Below are positions 11,906 to 24,600 of a stretch of 64,000 bases of DNA, in pieces; the first letter of the stretch is position 1, and each line of letters opens with the position of its first letter. Where the stretch lies: the NCBI RefSeq assembly GCF_003073045.1, contig NC_037593.1, positions 363,525 to 427,524 of the forward strand, given 5' to 3'. The notes beneath the pieces were generated by a model, which saw only the letters and a list, made by a program, of their open reading frames with translations, did not search any database and was not told the DNA's origin. The translations under genes were made by a program, and so were the position numbers. The DNA is from Pomacea canaliculata. Taxonomy: Eukaryota > Mollusca > Gastropoda > Architaenioglossa > Ampullariidae.

Positions 11906-12717
11906 GAGGATGACTAGCCAAGCAGTAAACAGGTGCAGGACCAGACCTGAACTTCAAAGTGCAGGGCGGTAATTGCCTCTCAGTGCATGGCTACACATGG
12001 CATGCAGCAAATGAGATCGATTGGGGGAGGGAGGGTAACCTGATGAGGGGTGGGGGTGTAACTTCCTCCTGTGTGACTTGATCCCTGAAGTCAGACCATG
12101 TGGCCAGTCGCTACCTGTAAACCTCAACTGGTGACGATGACGAAAGATGGTGACTGCAGAAGGCGCACACCTGAGGAAAGTGCGAGGGAGGAATGAATAA
12201 CAGGGCTAGAGCACCTGGGGGTGTCCCTTAGGTCTGATTTCACGGCTGTCTCATACAGTTTCATCCAGTCCAGTGGTACACTGTGTGTACAGACCCTACA
12301 CTCACCCGTTTACAGGTAGATGTGCCTTGCCGGTGTCCTCACGGCCCTGAAGTAAGCACCTACCTGACCTACCCACCTTTGTTGTTGTTGGCAAAGGAAC
12401 CCGGACGTCCTAAAGGAGAAGTTGTGTTTATTTGCCTGAATATCAACGACCAGGGGCAACTGAGTGTTTATCTATGTGAACAAGCCTGGGACTGCTGTTT
12501 GCCTACCAGACTGAACAGTCAGGGAGAGGTAAGGAGCTTGGAGTGAGATTGTCAACAGTCAGGACAGCTGTGTGTTTATTGTGACAGCAGGTCTCACGTG
12601 GACAGACACCGGGTGTATCTAGTGGCTGTGATGACAACACCAAGGTATAGCTGGGTGCTTGTATAGCTGGGTGCTTGTATGAACAGTCTCCAGGCCCAGA
12701 GGTGACACCACAACCAC
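11906..12717. other. Intergenic, no gene seen
   Basis: Contains short unrecognised open frames (12283-12546 plus, 12503-12748 minus) without domains. A duplicated GTATAGCTGGGTGCTT motif lies near 12644-12676. Confidence 0.35.
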
Positions 12718-13165
12718 GCGCAGGTAAGTGGTAATCTATCAGACACACAACACAAGCCAGGTGTGAAAGCTGTTCTGTATACTAGTCTATCAGACACAAC
12801 ACAAGGCAGGTGTGAAAACTGCTCTGTATACTAGTCTATCAGACACAACACAAGCCAGGTGTGAAAACTGCTCTGTGTACTAGTCTATCAGACACAAGCC
12901 AGGTGCTAAAACTGCTCTGTGTACTAGTCTATCAGACACAAGCCAGGTGTGAAAACTGCTCTGTATACTAGTCTATCAACACACAACACAAGCCAGGTGT
13001 GAAAACTTCTCTGTGTACTAGTCTATCAGACACAAGCCAGGTGTGAAAACTGCTCTGTATACTAGTCTATCAGACACACAACACAAACCAGGTGTGAAAG
13101 CTGCTCTGTGTACTAGTCTATCAGACACAAGCCAGGTGTGAAAGCTGCTCTGTATACTAGTCTAT
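12718..13165. repeat. 44-53-bp minisatellite, about 9 copies
   Basis: Units begin TCTATCAGACACA (with or without CAACACA) and continue AGCCAGGTGTGAAAACTGCT, then CTGTATACTAG. Length varies through an optional ACAACAC insertion. Confidence 0.95.
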
Positions 13166-13549
13166 CAACACTGCCATAGGTGTGCACGGACCTTCAGCAA
13201 AAGAGCAGACAACAGAAATGCAGCTCTGGTTTTTTTCTCTCGGTACTGACTAACTTTATGTCTGTGTTGTCCGTGTTGCTCTCTATATAAGTACAGAAAT
13301 AGTAAAATCACAATAGTTTACATACAGGAGCTCTGTCCTTGTAGGTGCGACTAATGTTTGAAAGTTTCGGGATGAAAGATATTTTTGACCTACCTTAGAA
13401 GAAGAGAAGTCGTGACTAGTTTTCAGCCAGAGGGTGCGCAGACAAACCATTTGGTTGTTTGCGGGTTTGAGTTCTGCCAGCTCCTGTCTTTTCTGGTGAG
13501 ACCTTACAGTCTGGTCTAATGCACTCCCCTCAAGTCATATGACAATGCA
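13166..13549. other. Intergenic, no gene seen
   Basis: Unique-looking sequence with no recognisable feature. Confidence 0.4.
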
Positions 13550-13740
13550 CGAGAGAGAGAAGGTGGGTCGGGGGACATAGAGAAGAGAAGGTGGGGTGGG
13601 AGAGAGAGAAGGTGGGGTAGGGAGAGAGAGAAGGTGGGGTGGGGGGAGAGAGAAGGTGGGTGGGGAGGAGAGAGAGAGAAGGTGGGGTGGGAGACAGAGA
13701 GAGAGAGAGACAGAGAGAGGGAGGGAGGGAAAGAGTAAAA
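13550..13740. repeat. GA-rich repeat
   Basis: Irregular array of GAGAGAGAGAAGGTGGGGT units passing into a (GA)n/(GGGA)n run. Overlapping plus-strand Arg/Gly/Glu-rich frames are artefacts. Confidence 0.95.
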
Positions 13741-14493
13741 CCGGCGATTGCCTACAACAACAACAACAATCCAGGATTACATTGCTGCAGGGAGGGACGG
13801 AGGCTCACTTTGCCGTTGGTCGTAAAGATTTGTGAGTTCCGATCGTACCGTGGGTCTGCGCATGCTCACACGTTGGAAGAATGGGAGAGGGATGATAGAT
13901 TCTTCGCTGCTGGTCTGTCACTGCATACCCCGGGTACCGACCGTTCAGTGCAGCACAGCTGTGCCTCACCCTCCCTCAGGCAAGAGAAGTGAACTGTCAC
14001 CTGGACTCGAGTCTACCTGTGGCGCTGCTTGATGACACTTCTGACACCTTAGCTCCACAGGTAGACACGAGCTTGATGACACTTCTGACACGTACCTTTA
14101 TTTTCCCATGATGAGAGTGTCTCTGGCAGGTGTCCCTCTCTCGCATGGTGACAGCCCGGGGTTTTCACCTGTTGTTTTCGCCAGAGAACGGGTTTGAAAG
14201 TGAGTTTTTGAGGCTGTGAGTGAAGCGACAGAAAGACTAGTCGGATGTGTAAGTCTGTTGGCAAGCTTGGCTGCCATGTACAGCTAGTTGCTGCAGTCAG
14301 TTGTTGTGGCTGTACTTGGTGTGGGTTAGAACAAAACCTGATATCAGGTGTGAGAGGGTCCTGCGCTTTGATTGGCTGTCGTCCTGCTTGTGACAATAAC
14401 AACAATCGGTGAAATGAAGATGATAGACAGGACGATGCTGATAGTTCATGGCGCCACACAGTCGGCAGTCCTCACCATGTCACATGGCAATAA
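13741..14493. other. Intergenic, no gene seen
   Basis: Includes a short (CAA)n run near 13755-13768 and a duplicated GCTTGATGACACTTCTGACA block near 14027 and 14070. The 136-residue minus frame at 14049-14459 shows no domain I recognise. Confidence 0.35.
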
Positions 14494-15370
14494 ACACACA
14501 TGTAAATAACAATGTCTAAATAACACACTATGAATAACACACACACATAAACAGCACACACAAATAACACACTATAAATAACACACACACATAAACAGCA
14601 CACACAAATAACATACTGTAAATAACACACACATAAACAGCACACACAAATAACACACTGTAAATAACACACACAAATAACACACTATAAATAACACACA
14701 CAAATAACACACAAATAACACACAAATAACACACTATAAATAACACACACACATAAACAGCACACACAAATAACACACTATAAATAACACACACACATAA
14801 ACAGCACACATAAATAACACACTATAAATAACACACACAAATAACACACAAATAACACACATAAATAACACATTATAAATAACACATGTCTAAATAACAC
14901 ATGTCTAAACAGTATAAATAACACCAAGTGGCACACATCAATAACCCACATCTAAACAACACGCGTATCAATAACACACACACACACACACATAAATAAC
15001 ACATGTCTAAACAAGTAAATAACACGTACAAGTAACACACACACACACACACACACATGAATAACACATGTCTAAACATGTAAATAACACGTACAAGTAA
15101 CACACACACACATAAATAACACATGTCTAAACATGTAAATAACACACACAAGTAACACACACACATGAATAACACATGTCATACACACACACACACATAA
15201 ATAACACATGTCTAAACATGTAAATAACACGTACAAGTAACACATACACACATGAATAACACATGTCATACACACACATAAATAACACATGTCTAAACAT
15301 GTAAATAACACACACAAGTAACATACACACACACACACACACACACATGAATAACACATGTCTAAACAAC
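14494..15370. repeat. CA-rich satellite (ATAACACACA type)
   Basis: About 880 bases of ATAACACACACA, ATAAACAGCACACAC and AACACATGTCTAAACATGTA units. Long minus-strand frames rich in Cys, Val and Tyr arise from it and are not genes. Confidence 0.96.
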
Positions 15371-16103
15371 ACACGATGAACCATCCAATGTTGGGGTAGA
15401 TGTGTGAGTGCCAGTTACCCCGAGAACTTGAGGGTGAGAGCTGATGTGTGTTCACTGACACAAAGTCATGCTGGCCCCTGACACACCGGGGTTCCATCCT
15501 CCTCCTCCTCATGGGGGACTGTTGCCCACTGAACCTCTTGTCTCTGTCTTGTGCTTGGCCAGCAGTCGCCACCTTCACTTTTTTCTCTTTTTTTGTGATG
15601 AGGGATGGCGGGGAGGGAGAACATGGCCAGCAAAGTCAGTAAATGATGTGGATTGCTGTGACACATGACACATCAGTGTTTCTCGTGGCCCAGTGTCTAG
15701 ATTTTAATTTTATGAAGGACAGAGTTGCACGTGCTAAAGGTGGAATATACATTTTAGACATCTTGAAGAGTTAGAAATGACCTGCTCGCTTGATGTTTGT
15801 GTGTTTGGAGTTGATACACCACACGGCGAGAGCAGAATGGACGGGCTGTTGTTTCCAATACCTGTCACACCTGACATGAAAAGCGCATTAAGCTGGCAGG
15901 TGTCACGCTCCACTACACAGCATTGCCCTCGGTTTTCGTGACGACACAATGGTTCCGTTCCTGACCCCAACATGTTTTCCACAGTTGAGAGCTTTGCTGC
16001 AAAGCAGGACGGCAGGCCTTTCTTCCCAACATGCGAGTTGTGTGTAGTCTCTCCCGTGTGTGGGACTCGTTTCCTCCACTAAGCTCGATGTTCTTGTCCT
16101 GAC
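15371..16103. other. Intergenic, no gene seen
   Basis: Short, mutually overlapping open frames on both strands without domains. Nothing recognised. Confidence 0.35.
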
Positions 16104-16366
16104 CTGACGTCCATCTCACCGGATGTACCCTGTTCAGTTTAGAGACACCTATATATATAGTCTGACCACGGATGTGTATAGGTGGATTATTGTCTGCCCC
16201 TTGCGAAGTTCTCCGCCGTAAGTCTCGGCGACCCAAAACAATGAATGTGACTAAACCGGAAGCTTTGAATACACTTGCCTCGTTTTAGTAGTTGACTGGA
16301 AAAAAAATCGTCTGCAAGCAGTCCAGTAATACAAGTTCCTGGTCTGACGTCCATCTCACCGGATGT
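16104..16366 (+). mobile_element. SINE-like insertion flanked by 23-bp direct repeats (copy 1)
   Basis: The 23-base sequence at 16104-16126 (beginning CTGACGTCCATCTCACC) is repeated exactly at 16344-16366, enclosing a 217-base segment. The last roughly 175 bases of that segment (16167-16340) match 50472-50660 in this window, including AATGAATGTGACTAAACCGG and CCTCGTTTTAGTAGTT. Direct repeats of this length suit LINE-mediated target-site duplication. No clear polymerase III A/B boxes or poly-A tail are seen, so the family is unassigned. Confidence 0.65.
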
Positions 16367-16527
16367 GCTCACAGTTATCTCCTCCTTGGTTGTAGTGCCG
16401 GCCCATCCAGCTGTCTTAGGTTAGGAGTAGTCGCCATCTTAGCGCACCTGCCATTAGGAAAGCGGCAGCAAGGTTCATCATCATGATGTTTACGCTGGGT
16501 GGGAAGCCCCTGTCAGTAGTGTCAGGT

Positions 16528-16715
16528 TGTGATGTAGATGTTGTAGGGTAACGTGTGATGTAGATGTTGTAGGGTAACGTGTGATGTAGATGCTGTATGC
16601 CGCAGGGTAACTTGTGATGTAGATGTCATAGGGTAACGTGTACACACTGGACTGTGATGTAGATGTCATAGGGTAACTTGTGATGTAGATGTTGTAGGGC
16701 TACTTGTACACACTG
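16528..16715. repeat. About 26-bp minisatellite, 6 copies
   Basis: Units GTGATGTAGATGTTGTAGGG plus TAACGT, with variants that insert TACACACTGGA. No coding content. Confidence 0.93.
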
Positions 16716-17263
16716 GATTCCGTTTGTTGGATGTGAAGGAAGGCTGTTCCAAAGAACACTGCCTCAAACTTTCGAGCTCGTCTTGAGCGAGTGGATTGTG
16801 GGTGTGGGAGCAGTGAGTCTGACAGACCCTCTTATAGTTTGGTACAGAAAGGCGTAGACAGTGCAGGAGCCATTTTGCCTCTGAATGTAGTATAGACCAG
16901 ATACTTTGTTGACTTGTGGTCTGCTTGTTGGTGGCAAAAGCCTCAGAGATGATATTTCTTCAAAGGCCTGCACGAGGCTTTATGGAGACACAGGGTGGGA
17001 GTGGACCCGATGGTCGACTGTACAACGGTTTACGAGCGAGGATTTGAAAAGTGTTTCATTCTCCAGAGTTGAAAGGTTTTCTGTGCTGGAGGCTTGCTTC
17101 TGGCCAGGATATGTTGGGATGAAGACAAATTGTTCTCAATAGTAGCATCTGGAAGTTTACGGCTTTGGACTCTTGTTGCTGGTTGGGTACTCGGATGGAT
17201 TTTTTAAAAATGGAACTTTTAGCATAACTTCCGTGTTTTGAGGATTGAATGCCACGAGGTTGA
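16716..17263. other. Intergenic, no gene seen
   Basis: Short open frames on both strands without recognised domains. Confidence 0.35.
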
Positions 17264-17363
17264 GTTCAGGTGGGGACTGGAGCTCCTCCTCTCCTGTTGT
17301 AGGAGAGCCGGCAGTTCAGGTGGGGACTGGAGCTCCTCCTCTCCTGTTGTAGGACAGCCGGCA
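17264..17363. repeat. 50-bp direct duplication
   Basis: Two nearly identical 50-base units (17264-17313 and 17314-17363) containing TTCAGGTGGGGACTGGAGCT and CTCCTGTTGTAGGA. They interrupt the LINE relic just after its YADD box. Confidence 0.95.
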
Positions 17364-17374
17364 GTGTATGACAG

Positions 17375-17645
17375 ACAGGTATTGTTGTGTCGTCTGCATA
17401 CATTTCGCATGATTGTGAGATATGAAGGGCAACATCACTGATGTAGACAGACAAACAGAGGGCCTACGACTGAGCCTTGTGGGATGCCACATTTCACTTC
17501 ACTGGGATCCCACATTCTTAAGTGCAAGTCTCTGAGAGACAGGATTGAAGGAAATGGATGGAGCAGTTGCTAAGTTTGTAAAGTTGTAATATTTTTATAA
17601 GCAGGTCAGAAGGAATCATATCAAAGTCTACGAGGGTTGCAGTAT
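17375..17645 (-). mobile_element. LINE reverse-transcriptase relic with YADD box
   Basis: On the minus strand from 17640 down the translation shows VDFDMIPSDLLIKILQLYKL, then CGIPQGSVVGPL (RT motif GxPQGS) and, after a one-base frameshift, YISDVALHI and MYADDTTI (catalytic YADD). A stop codon and at least one frameshift lie inside. It matches the palm core of a CR1/Jockey-group non-LTR RT; the rest of the element is gone. Confidence 0.85.
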
Positions 17646-17789
17646 AATGATTGTCATTTCTATTGTGGAACTTTATGACAAGACAAGACCTCAAACAGTC
17701 GAGACTCAGTTACAACACCAGGCCTCGAGCCTCAGAGCGGTATAGGGGGATGTAGCACCATTGTTCTTACTAGGTCCGCCGAGAAACTA

Positions 17790-19737
17790 CTCATCACGCA
17801 ACACACACACTACACAATCATACACTACACAATCACACACCTACACAACACACACTACACACATACACACTACACCACACTACACAATCACACACTAACA
17901 CACACACAATCACACAACACACACTACACAATCACACACTACACACACTCACACACTACACAATCACACACCTACACACACTACACATCACACACCTACA
18001 CACACTACACAATCACACACACACATACACAATCACACACACACAATATCACACACACTACACAATCACACACCTACACACACTACACAATCACACACCT
18101 ACACACACTACATCACACACCTACACACACTACACAATCACACACCTAACACACTACACAATCACACACCTACACACACTACACAATCACACACTACACA
18201 ACACACACTACACAACTACACACACTACACACACTCAATCACACCTACAAATCACACACACACTACACACACTCACACACACACCTACACAATCACACAC
18301 CTACACACACTACACACACACTACACAATCACACACTCATCACACACTACACAATCACACACCTACACACACTACACAATCACACACTACACAATCACAC
18401 ACTACACAACACACACTACACAATCACACACCTACACACACTACACAATCACACACCTACTCACACACTACAAATCAAACACCGACTCACACACTACAAA
18501 AACACACACACTACACAATCACACACCTACACAATCACACACTACAAATCACACACCTACACACACTACACAGTCACACACCTACACACACTACACAATC
18601 ACACACCTACTCACACACTACAAATACTCACACACTACAAAAACACACACACTACACAATCACACACCTACACACACTACAAAAACACACACACTACACA
18701 ATCACACACCTACACAATCACACACTACAAATCACACACCTACACACACTACACAATCACACACTACAAATCACACACCTACACACACTACACAATCACA
18801 CACTACAAAAACACACACACTACACAATCACACACCTACACAATCACACACTACAAATCAAACACCGACTCACACACTACAAAAAACACACACACTACAC
18901 AATCACACACCTACACAATCACACACTACAAATCACACACCTACACACACTACAAAAACACACACTACACAATCACACACTACACAATCACACATACACA
19001 CACACCTACACACACTACAAAAAACACACACTACACAATCACACACCTACACAATCACACACTACAAATCACATACCTACACACACTACAAAACACACAC
19101 TACACAATCACACACAAAACACACACTACACAATCACACACTACACAATCACACATACACAATCACACACCTACACACACTACACAATCATACACTACAC
19201 AATCACACACTACACAATCACACACTACACAATCACACACCTACACACACTACACAATCACACACCTACACACACTACACAATCACACACCTACTCACAC
19301 ACTACAAATCAAACACCGACTCACACACTACAAAAACACACACACTACACAATCACACACCTACACAATCACACACTACAAATCACACACCTACACACAC
19401 TACAAAAACACACACTACACAATCACACACTACAAAAACACACACTACACAATCACACACTACACAATCACACACTACACAATCACACACCTACACACAC
19501 TACACAATCACACACTACAAATCACACACCTACACACACTACAAAAACACACACTACACAATCACACACTCCACAATCACACACTACACAATCATACACC
19601 TACTCACACACTACAAAAACACACAGTACACAATCACACACCTACACACACTACACAATCACACACTACACAATCACACAATCACACACTACACAAGCAC
19701 ACACTACACAATCACACACCTACACACACTACACATT
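17790..19737. repeat. 1.95-kb CA-rich satellite
   Basis: Continuous array of CACACACTACACAATC, ACACACCTACACACAC and CACACTACAAATC units. Higher-order blocks recur, for example ACTACAAAAACACACAC alternating with CACCTACACAATC. No stable frame or gene. It ends about 50 bases before a hAT element. Confidence 0.97.
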
Positions 19738-19787
19738 CCCCATGACAGTAGACACTACAATAGACTATTTCAAGTGATGGAGTAGAC

Positions 19788-21101
19788 CAGCGGTTCTCAA
19801 CCTGTGGGGCGCGACCCCCTGGGGGGTCGCGACGTGCCTACAAGGGGGTCGCGAAGGTGGTCATTCTTTAAAAAAGTTTCTTATACCGGTATTAGTGAAA
19901 TTAGTTTACATTGTGTAACCGAGTGGTGAGGGCGATCAAACTCCAAATCTCTTCTCCCTATTCAAGTATACTGTCTCGGCATGCAGTGACTTCTCACTTC
20001 CAAAACTCAAAACACAATCCCCCTCTCAAGAATTAAGCCTCCAATCTCCCTCCTCTCGCCTTTTGCCCTCTCTCTTCCCCAATCTCTCATCGCTGACTCC
20101 CCTCTCCCTCTCCAGTCACACCTCTCTTTTTTTTAAAAAACATCTAAAAGGCACGCATTCAGGAAACGTCCATCATTCACACCCTTTCATTCGCACGTGC
20201 TCAGTCCTAGTACTCTATAGGTCCCTGACAGAAGGCCATGACCAGACAAGGGAAGGACACCACCATATTACAAACAACTGACAAGATGAATGCTTTCGTC
20301 CGAAACATTTCGTTGTGGACGCAGAAGATACTCCAAGAAAATATTTTTGATATGTTTCCGTGCTTGTGTAAGTGCAAGGCTGACAACTTGAATCTTGATC
20401 AGGTGAAGAATGTAATTATTGCCCATCTAAACGGACTGCAAGAAAGGTTTCAGCATTACTTCGCTGAAATTGATGTGACTAAATACGATTGGATTCGTAA
20501 TCCATTTCTGGCTGATCCTAGCACAAGCGGGTTGTCCACGCAAGAAGAAGAGCAGCTCATCGACCTTTCGAGTGACCAATCCCTGAAAATGGTCTTCCAA
20601 ACAACACCAGTGCCAACATTCTGGATTAGCGTCAACGGTGAATATCCTCTCCTTTCTGAGAAAGCAATGAAAGTTCTTCTGCCATTTTCAACTTCGTATA
20701 TGTGTGAGCAAGGATTTTCAGCATTGGCAGCACTGAAGTCTCAATACAGAAATCGTGTGGACGCAGAGGCTGAGCTGCGAATAGCAGTGGGTACGAACAT
20801 CGCACACAGGTTCGCTTCTCTATGCAACAGCAAGCAGGCTCAACCTTCTCATTAATCAAAGTGAGTGTCCAATAAAATAATATTTATTAGCACCACAGAA
20901 TTTGCTTTAGTAAAATTTCATTAACAGTTATACTTTTTGCAGATACAAACTTTGTTCTTCCGTTGTTGATTTCCTCGACGCGGCGTTCGAGGTTAGCTAA
21001 GGCTCCCCCCGCTCTTCCACCGACCTAGCTGGCTAAGGGGGTCGCGGACGTACCGGTGTTCGTCAGGGGGGTCGCCACAAGTAAAAGGTTGAGAACCGCT
21101 G
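19788..21101 (+). mobile_element. hAT DNA transposon with 8-bp TSD and decayed transposase
   Basis: Terminal inverted repeats CAGCGGTTCTCAACCT (19788-19803) and its reverse complement at 21086-21101, flanked by the identical octamer GAGTAGAC at 19780-19787 and 21102-21109, the 8-bp target duplication diagnostic of hAT. GGGGTCGCG motifs repeat next to both ends. The intact TSD shows a single clean insertion. The body carries only the 3' part of a transposase, so it is non-autonomous. Confidence 0.95.
20285..20855 (+). pseudogene. hAT transposase C-terminal fragment (ZBED5/FAM200-like)
   Basis: The frame ending at 20855 (numbered from the frame's Met at 20238) shows KMNAFVRNISLW, DWIRNPF and EEEQLIDLSSD, then the hAT C-terminal dimerisation region LLPFSTSYMCEQGFSALAAL, followed by KSQYRNRV and the terminal KQAQPSH. 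This resembles transposases domesticated as ZBED5/FAM200/SCAND3 in vertebrates. The BED zinc finger and most of the RNase-H-like DDE core are missing. It lies inside an element with intact ends, so it is a transposon remnant rather than a host gene. Confidence 0.85.
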
Positions 21102-21109
21102 GAGTAGAC

Positions 21110-21669
21110 TGTGAAGTGATGACACAATGGCTGGCCTGTGTCAGTCGTGAAGGTGACAGCGAGTGTAGACATTGTGCAGTCTGTCAACCAGGGGTGCGGT
21201 GTCCTTGGGGTGGCAGCTTTATGGCTGTTTAGTGGCAGGCTACCCGCTGCACCCTGTACCCGGAGACTTGCATTGACTCACCCGAGTAGACCACCACAAT
21301 AAATGCAGAGTTTGACAGTAAGAGCGCAAGAAAGAAAGAAGGAAAAGTCGAATGAGGCAGTTAAGATCTCAGTCCACAACCCCAACTGAACTTTGAATCA
21401 CAAGATTTGAATAATGTCTCGTCTCCCAACTACTCAACTGTTTATATTTATAGGATGTCTGTCAAAATGTATCGCAGTCCGCCATTAGACATTTTATTCA
21501 TTCACCCCTTGAGGGGCATGCAGAACTTGATATTAGACATTATTAGCAGTTCAATTAGCAGTTCACCCTGCAGATGAACAAGTAAATGTGAGCTGTTACA
21601 AGTGAACACAACCGAGGAGCATGCGCAGTGCCGAGCTATAGATGTCTCTGTTTTGTCTGTTGACAGCCC
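21110..21669 (+). other. Upstream region / 5' UTR of the ankyrin-SOCS gene
   Basis: No coding feature. A splice acceptor (TGTTGACAG at 21658-21666) sits 3 bases before the start codon, so a non-coding first exon probably lies further upstream; its position was not found. Confidence 0.4.
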
Positions 21670-24600
21670 ATGACGACAGCGGCGATGAGGGAAGAGGTGA
21701 TGCGCCGTTTCCTCCAGGCTGTGAAGGATCGCCAGTCCAACAAGGTCCTGCACAACATCCTTGGATTGATCTCGAAGGAGGAGTTCATGGGTTGGGTGGA
21801 TGGCCACGGCCTCGATATTCTGCACCACGCCATCATGCTGGACAACGCCGAGGCCGTGGACTTCCTGCTGAAGCTGGGCTACTTCGCGCGGCCACACCAG
21901 CCTGCAGTCAACCTCTACACTCATCTAGCAGCTCACCTCGGCCACAGGACTGTTCTCAGTGTTCTTATTCAGCACAGGCCCGATGACTTTAGATTGTCAC
22001 AGCAGCCACTGATCCTGCCATCCGCAAACTGCGTCCCCCCAGACAACTGCAAAACGTGTGCAGCACGTGCAAGGGTAGCTGCTCCCCTTGCGGGAGGAAA
22101 AACATCGTCGTCTGTAAGCGAGTCCAACGAAGCTGGTGCTTCAGACCACGAGAGGAGCCGGGCTGGCAGCACGAAACAGGCCTCCACATCCACATCCACA
22201 TCCACATCCACATGGCTGTCGCTTTCCCGACTAAAAGTCGCCACAGACGCTGTGGGCGTGGTAGGCCATCATGTACAGACTGGCGCCAAGAAGCATGATA
22301 GCAGCTTAGATGATAGGGCTACAGCAGACGACAGTGGCCTGCAGACTCCGCCATTAATGAAGACACCGGTGGACGTGGCTGCGCTGTCCCAGCACGTGGA
22401 GTGCGTCAAGCTTCTACTGGACGTGTGCGTGCTAAAGGTCAACCCGCACGCGCCCAGCCACGGCTACCTCACCCTGTCAGCCCTGGCCAACAGCTCGGCC
22501 GCCATGGCGCTCATGATGAAGGAGAGTCCCAGGAGACAAGACCACAAGCAGGAGAAGCTGAGAGACGAGGACCTGAAGGCAGCTGTAGGTGTGTGTCTGC
22601 ACAAGGTCCTGCCCGAGTGCCTGGACATCATTCTGGCCAGCGAGAACACCCGAATCCTGCAGCTGTTCAACAACATCAGCCTGCTGCACATCCTGTACAC
22701 CTCCAGCGCCTCGCACACCCACGCCACCTACAGGCGAATCCCCGAGGTCACAAAGGTCCTCATCAAGTGGAATCACGATGTCAAGGCCACGATACCGCCC
22801 CGGACATACCCGCTGTACACCCTCATTTCTCACGCCTTCTGTAGCCATGACTACAGCAACACCAGCCACTACCTGTCGGCACTGCGCATGCTCCTACAGG
22901 CAGGAGCTGATCCCAACTTTGACGAGGTGGGCACTTTGATGTCTCTCCCTCTCTCCCTCCCTCTCTCTCTCTCCCTCTCTCTCCCTCTCTCCCTCCCTCT
23001 CTCTCTCTCCCTCTCTCTCTCTCCCTCTCTCTCTCTCCCTCTCTCTCTCTCCCTCTCTCTCTCTCATACAGTTTCCTGAGATGCGATGATGCCTGTTGTC
23101 AGATTTGTACATTGTAGATGACATGACGACTACTCGATGACAAGCTTTAAACTACAAGGCTACTTATTTAGCAGACTGTACATTACAAGACTGAGAAACA
23201 CGCGAATCTTGTGTGTAAACAAACTACAGTATGTTCTACATCTATAGTAAGCCATGTGTATCTTGAGTGTAAACAAACTACAGTATGTTCTACATCTATA
23301 GTAAACCATGTGTATCTTGTGTGTAAACAGACTACAGTATGTTCTACATCTATAGTAAACCATGTGTATCTTGTGTGTAAACAGACTACAGTATGTTCTA
23401 CATCTATAGTAAACCATGCGTATCCTCTGTGTGTAAACAGACTACAGTATGTTCTACATCTATAGTAAACCATGCGTATCCTCTGTGTGTAAACGTATGT
23501 AGACCATAAGTCATGGCTACAGTCTGAGGATTTTTCACCTCACGTGATTCCACTGAGAGATCGCGAGAGTGTGGCCAAGGCTTGCACCCCGGGTACATGA
23601 AGCTGGTTTATGCGCGACTTTCAGGTGGCGTTTGAGAAGCGGCTGCTGCAGCAGAAGGGGATGAAGGCTGCTGTGGGCAGGAACGCCTACTCCACGTCGC
23701 TGCACTGCTTGCTGGAGACCGTGGAGACCTACGCCACCTACCTGCAGTCGCGGGCCCTGGCCGTCCGCTTCGTGGAGGAGTGCGCCGAGCTTCTGACACA
23801 GTTCAATGCCGACATCACCAAGGTGATCCTCATGGTCTTTTCCTCTTTTTTCCTCTTCTCTTATCTATTTGTGGAGTGTACGCCAAGATCTGGCGCTGAC
23901 AGCATAACGGTTGTGAGCTCTGGTATCAGTTATCTCCTCTGGTATCAGTTATCACCTCTGTTATCAGTCATCTCCTCTGGTATCAGTTATCACCTCTGTT
24001 ATCAGTCATCTCCTCTGGTATCAGTTATCTCCTGTTATCAGTTATCTCCTCTGCAGCGTGTCTTGTAGAGTCGGTGCCAAGACTTGGTGCTAGTCACACC
24101 TCTGCCATGGCACTTCTTTCAGTTTGAGACTTGTCACCAAGACGCAGATGTCACTGACATTGTGTGCAGCTGTCACATCGTAGGCCACCCGGCACTACAC
24201 CTTGTCGAAGACTGTCCTGTGGCCCAAGAAAGATTGAACTGACTGACGAAGGTTCAAGACTGGTCAGGTCGTCCTGTACATGACCTGCTGACCTCGATAG
24301 ACAAGATGGCGGGGCTGTCAGCTGCCGGTCTGTCTGTCCTCCCCCCAACTACAAGGGACGACTGACCGACTGACTGACCAGCTGTAGAGTTGAGTCGTGC
24401 CAATTAATCGCGGTAAGACCAATAAAGTTGAAACCAAAGGTGGAACTGATTAGCAGGCTATAGAGGCCGACAAGTGCTAGTGGTTCACCGTGTCTACAGG
24501 ACTGCACCAAGCTCTGAGGTGGGGAACCGCCTCCATACTTCCGCATTCATCTCTCAATCAGTCAGGTAGCTACGCACTACTCTTTGGTAGGCACCGGAAG

